A stretch of DNA of 64,000 nucleotides from Streptomyces tuirus (lineage in GTDB: Bacteria; Actinomycetota; Actinomycetes; Streptomycetales; Streptomycetaceae): assembly GCF_014701095.1 (NCBI RefSeq), contig NZ_AP023439.1, forward strand, positions 4,762,001 to 4,826,000. Direction: 5' to 3'. The notes under the pieces are model-generated. The model saw only the letters and a list, made by a program, of their open reading frames with translations. It had not been told where the DNA came from and made no database searches. Both the position numbers and the translations under genes were made by a program. Shown in pieces: positions 61,164 through 64,000 of this stretch (position 1 is its first letter; every line of letters starts with the position of its first letter).

Positions 61164-61555
61164 GTTCCGAAAAACAAGGCTGAGCCTTCGGGATCGACCT
61201 TGTTCCCTTGTTCGGTAGGCAATCTGCTCCCCAGTCTCCGAGTGCACGATCCAGCACGCGTCTGAGGGCGGCATTACGGCGGAACTGTTCTGCACGTACA
61301 TCGGGTGCGGCGAGTCGTCCGCGCCGCAGGGTGATCCCGGGGCCACCCAAGATTGGGCGCTGATGCATACGGCTGCACCCCGGCCACAACCTCTTCCGGC
61401 ATGAGTACACCGACCACGCGCGCGTGACGCGCGCTGACCGACCCCGGCCCGCTGAGTGACGGCGAGCAAGACTGTCAGCGGGCCGGCCTGGCCCCGTTCG
61501 TGCGCTGCCCCGTGGCGCATGGGCGGGGCGGAGACGCGTGCGCAAGGATGGGGGT
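61164..61555. other. Intergenic end of the element and promoter region of the DUF255 gene
   Basis: An AACAAGG and CCTTGTT pair just after the integrase stop could end its transcript. A second hairpin is at 61444-61486. A minus-strand stretch encoding MYVQNSSAVMPPSDACWIVH is the only protein-like sequence, and it lacks a clear start signal and stop context. The promoter of the rebuilt DUF255 gene must lie in the last 70 bases. Confidence 0.5.
61444..61486. terminator. Hairpin between the integrase and the DUF255 gene
   Basis: A perfect 12-bp stem, CCGGCCCGCTGA with TCAGCGGGCCGG, encloses a 19-base loop. Confidence 0.65.
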
Positions 61556-63598
61556 ATGCCCAACCGACTCGCGCAGGCCACATCCCCGTACCTCCTCCAG
61601 CACGCGGACAACCCCGTCGACTGGTGGCCATGGGGGTCCGACGCGTTCGAAGAAGCCCGCCGGCGCGACGTCCCCGTGTTCCTGAGCGTCGGCTACAGCG
61701 CCTGCCACTGGTGTCACGTCATGGCGCACGAATCCTTTGAGGATGACGACACCGCTGCGTACATGAACGAGCACTTTGTGTCCGTGAAGGTGGACCGCGA
61801 GGAGCGGCCCGACGTGGACGCGGTCTACATGGAGGCTGTGCAGGCGGCCACCGGCCAGGGCGGCTGGCCGATGTCCGTGTGGATGACCTCCGACGGTGAG
61901 CCCTTCTACTTCGGCACGTACTTCCCGCCCGACACTCGCCACGGCATGCCGTCCTTCCGACAGGTACTCGAAGGCGTGCACAACGCCTGGACGAGCCGGC
62001 GGGACGAGGTGGGAGAAGTCGCCGGGAAGATCACTCGGGACCTTGCCGCGCGGGAGCTGAGCACCGGGGATACCGGGACGCCCACCGAGGAGACTCAGGC
62101 TCTGGCCCTCCTGCAGCTGACCCGGGACATCGACCCCGCGAGCGGTTGGTTCAAGGGAAACACCAAGTTTCCGCCGTCGATGGTGATCGAGTTCCTGCTG
62201 CGTCACCACGCGCGGGCCGGCTCCGTGGCGGCGCTGGAGATGGCGGAAGGGCTGTGCGGTGCGATGGCCCGGTCGAGCCTGTACGACCAGGTGGGAGGCG
62301 GGTTCCACCGGTACGTGCTCACGCCGAGTACAGGTGGGCCTTTGGTGCCGCACTTCGAGAAGATGCTGTACGACAACGCCCTGCTGTGCCGGGTCTACGC
62401 CCACCTCTGGCGCTCCACGGGCTCGGAGCTCGCGCGCCGGGTCGCCCTGGAGACCGCCGACTTCATGGTGCGCGAACTGCGCACCAACGAGGGCGGGTTC
62501 GCCTCCGCGCTGGACGCCGACAGCGACGACGGGACGGGCAGGCACGTCGAGGGCGCGTACTACGTGTGGACGCCCGCGCAGTTGCGGGAGGTGCTCGGTG
62601 ACGAGGACGCCGAGCTCGCGGCCCGGCACTTCGGGGTGACCGAGGAGGGGACCTTCGAGGAGGGCGCGTCCGTTCTCCAACTCCCCGTGCGCGACGGCGT
62701 GTCCGACGCGGAGAAGATCGCCTCGATCTCGGAGCGGCTGCTCGCGGCGCGGGCCGGGCGGCCCGCGCCCGGCCGGGACGACAAGGTCGTCGCCGCCTGG
62801 AACGGCCTCGCGATCGCCGCGCTCGCCGAGACCGGCGCCTACTTCGACCGGCCCGACCTGGTCGAGGCCGCCGTCGCCGCGGCCGACCTCCTGGTCCGGC
62901 TGCATCTGGACGAGCACGCCCGGCTCACCCGCACCAGCAGGGACGGCCACGCCGGCGCCAACGCCGGTGTCCTGGAGGACTACGCGGATGTGGCGGAGGG
63001 CTTCCTCGCGCTCGCGTCCGTCACCGGGGAGGGCGTCTGGCTGGAGTTCGCCGGGTTCCTCCTCGATCAGGTCCTGGTGCGCTTCACCGACCCCGAGTCG
63101 GGTTCGCTGTACGACACCGCGGCCGACGCGGAGCGGCTGATCCGCCGCCCGCAGGACCCGACCGACAACGCGGCCCCGTCAGGCTGGACGGCGGCCGCGA
63201 ACGCCCTGCTGAGCTACGCCGCGCACACCGGCTCCGAGCCTCACCGCACCGCTGCCGAGCGGGCGTTGGGTGTCGTGAAGGCGCTGGGACCGCGGGTGCC
63301 CCGCTTCATCGGCTGGGGGCTGGCCGCGGCCGAGGCTCTGCTGGACGGTCCGCGTGAGGTCGCGGTCGTGGGTCCGGCCCTGGACGACGAGGGCACAAGG
63401 AGCCTGCACCGCACGGCACTTCTGGGCACCGCGCCCGGCGCGGTGGTCGCCGCGGGCGTTCCGGGGAGCGAGGAGTTCCCGCTGCTCGCGGACCGTCCGC
63501 TGGTCGGCGGTGAACCGGCCGCGTACGTCTGCCGTAACTTCACATGCGACGCCCCGACGACCGAGCCTGACCGGCTGCGTACGGTCTTGAGTGGCTGA
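61556..63598 (+). CDS. DUF255 thioredoxin-domain protein (YyaL/spermatogenesis-associated-20 type)
   Basis: The 680-residue protein begins with a thioredoxin-like domain whose CxxC is in [20 protein letters not shown]. The Cys pair is followed by an (alpha/alpha)6 barrel resembling N-acylglucosamine epimerases ([78 protein letters not shown]). The family is widespread and of unknown function. Just before the VPHFEK core the sequence is [13 protein letters not shown], where the family normally has ARYSVDxxWIV. I take this as the scar of an integration event that replaced the 5' half. Confidence 0.92.
   Translation: MPNRLAQATSPYLLQHADNPVDWWPWGSDAFEEARRRDVPVFLSVGYSACHWCHVMAHESFEDDDTAAYMNEHFVSVKVDREERPDVDAVYMEAVQAATGQGGWPMSVWMTSDGEPFYFGTYFPPDTRHGMPSFRQVLEGVHNAWTSRRDEVGEVAGKITRDLAARELSTGDTGTPTEETQALALLQLTRDIDPASGWFKGNTKFPPSMVIEFLLRHHARAGSVAALEMAEGLCGAMARSSLYDQVGGGFHRYVLTPSTGGPLVPHFEKMLYDNALLCRVYAHLWRSTGSELARRVALETADFMVRELRTNEGGFASALDADSDDGTGRHVEGAYYVWTPAQLREVLGDEDAELAARHFGVTEEGTFEEGASVLQLPVRDGVSDAEKIASISERLLAARAGRPAPGRDDKVVAAWNGLAIAALAETGAYFDRPDLVEAAVAAADLLVRLHLDEHARLTRTSRDGHAGANAGVLEDYADVAEGFLALASVTGEGVWLEFAGFLLDQVLVRFTDPESGSLYDTAADAERLIRRPQDPTDNAAPSGWTAAANALLSYAAHTGSEPHRTAAERALGVVKALGPRVPRFIGWGLAAAEALLDGPREVAVVGPALDDEGTRSLHRTALLGTAPGAVVAAGVPGSEEFPLLADRPLVGGEPAAYVCRNFTCDAPTTEPDRLRTVLSG
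62345..62356. other. Predicted attR core inside the DUF255 gene
   Basis: GTGCCGCACTTC here encodes VPHF and is identical to the core at 59428. Sequence to the right is ordinary DUF255 coding sequence; sequence to the left departs from the family just next to the core. Confidence 0.65.
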
Positions 63599-63744
63599 AG
63601 TCACGTATGAACGGAAACATGGTCTTTATCTGAACAGCCCCCAGGCTTCACAGTTCCCCCCTAATCTCTCCACAGTGACGTGGCGGACGAGGCCGCATCG
63701 GCCCACCGTCGCGCATGGGGGTTCTGGGATCTGGGGGGATCTGC

Positions 63745-64000
63745 TTGCTGACGTCTGTCTTCATCGCTGCCGTTTCACTTGCGCTGTTCTGGATGGCTGC
63801 GTTCACCCTGTGGTGGCAGATGCACGCCTGGCGTACGCCGGAAGTGCTCGCCTCCACGCGGTTCACCAGTCCGGACGGGGACGAGCACGTCTCCTTCTCG
63901 TTGTTACTGCCCGCGCGGCACGAACAGGCGGTGCTGGACCACACGATCCAGCGGCTGCTGGAGTCGAGCCACACCGACTTCGAGATCGTCGTGATCGTCG
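63745..64000 (+). CDS. Glycosyltransferase family 2 protein (3' part missing)
   Basis: The first 85 codons are present. An N-terminal membrane helix (SVFIAAVSLALFWMAAFTLWW) is followed by the start of a GT-A fold, SFSLLLPARHEQAVLDHTIQRLLESSHTDFEIVVIV, where family 2 enzymes bind the nucleotide sugar. The TTG at 63745 has a GGGGGGATC ribosome site; an in-frame ATG at 63715 is possible. Codon 54 is TTA (63904-63906), so translation should depend on the rare leucyl tRNA encoded by bldA. Confidence 0.82.
   Translation, partial: MLTSVFIAAVSLALFWMAAFTLWWQMHAWRTPEVLASTRFTSPDGDEHVSFSLLLPARHEQAVLDHTIQRLLESSHTDFEIVVIV

Noticed and set aside
60960-61631. A 223-codon minus-strand frame across the integrase end
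   Set aside because: Most of it is antisense to the integrase; the short protein-like part MYVQNSSAVMPPSDACW has no separate start signal.

Overview
The window is chromosomal DNA of a Streptomyces or very close relative. The signs are very high GC with strong third-position bias, many GTG and TTG starts, leaderless promoters, mycothiol chemistry (Mca), an actinobacterial acyl-CoA carboxylase with an epsilon subunit, MmpB, an LAxTG class E sortase substrate, and a gene order (deoC-mutase-PNP-lpdA-deoR-accA-pccB-birA-cya-hutH-L,D-transpeptidase-mca) that I recognise as Streptomyces core. No rRNA, tRNA or CRISPR array was seen.

Bases 1-10.6 kb hold a nucleoside-salvage block: two aldehyde dehydrogenases and deoC, a phospho-sugar mutase, purine nucleoside phosphorylase, and a DeoR-type regulator. 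The deoC operon and the phosphorylase share an identical 12-bp palindrome that overlaps two apparently leaderless promoters. Bases 11-17.4 kb are acyl-CoA carboxylase: the biotinylated alpha subunit, the beta and epsilon subunits, biotin ligase, a Maf-type pyrophosphatase and the tiny MmpB. Bases 17.6-24.3 kb hold signalling and catabolism: adenylate cyclase, enoyl-CoA hydratase, a GGDEF protein, histidine ammonia-lyase and a sortase substrate. Bases 24.5-32 kb are cell-envelope genes: a lipoprotein L,D-transpeptidase, an ABC exporter whose permease is frameshifted and is split from its ATPase by a 91-bp tandem repeat, and a large secreted subtilase. Bases 32-49 kb are mixed core genes: a divergent XRE regulator/alcohol dehydrogenase pair, MsrA, cystathionine gamma-lyase/synthase, a sigma factor followed by a 36-bp repeat array, threonine dehydratase, a drug-type ABC exporter, GreA and Mca.

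From about 48.8 kb the character changes to accessory DNA. An IS110-family element sits in a tandem duplication of the 3' end of a small membrane-protein gene, and a large STAND/TPR protein follows. A tightly coupled four-gene operon comes next: an NrtR-like Nudix regulator, a nucleosidase of the PNP/UDP family, a multi-pass membrane protein and a small membrane protein. The nucleosidase and the multi-pass protein carry matching short motifs of the form NST-x-GI-x-A-x2-V-x2-S. I read this operon as a candidate undescribed conflict or cell-death system.

Beyond it, a serine integrase lies between two halves of DUF255 (thioredoxin-domain) sequence that share a 12-bp core. The layout suggests a 2.9-kb integrated element that splits the host gene but supplies a replacement 5' half, so that the gene is rebuilt at the other junction. 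The window ends inside a glycosyltransferase gene with a TTA codon.
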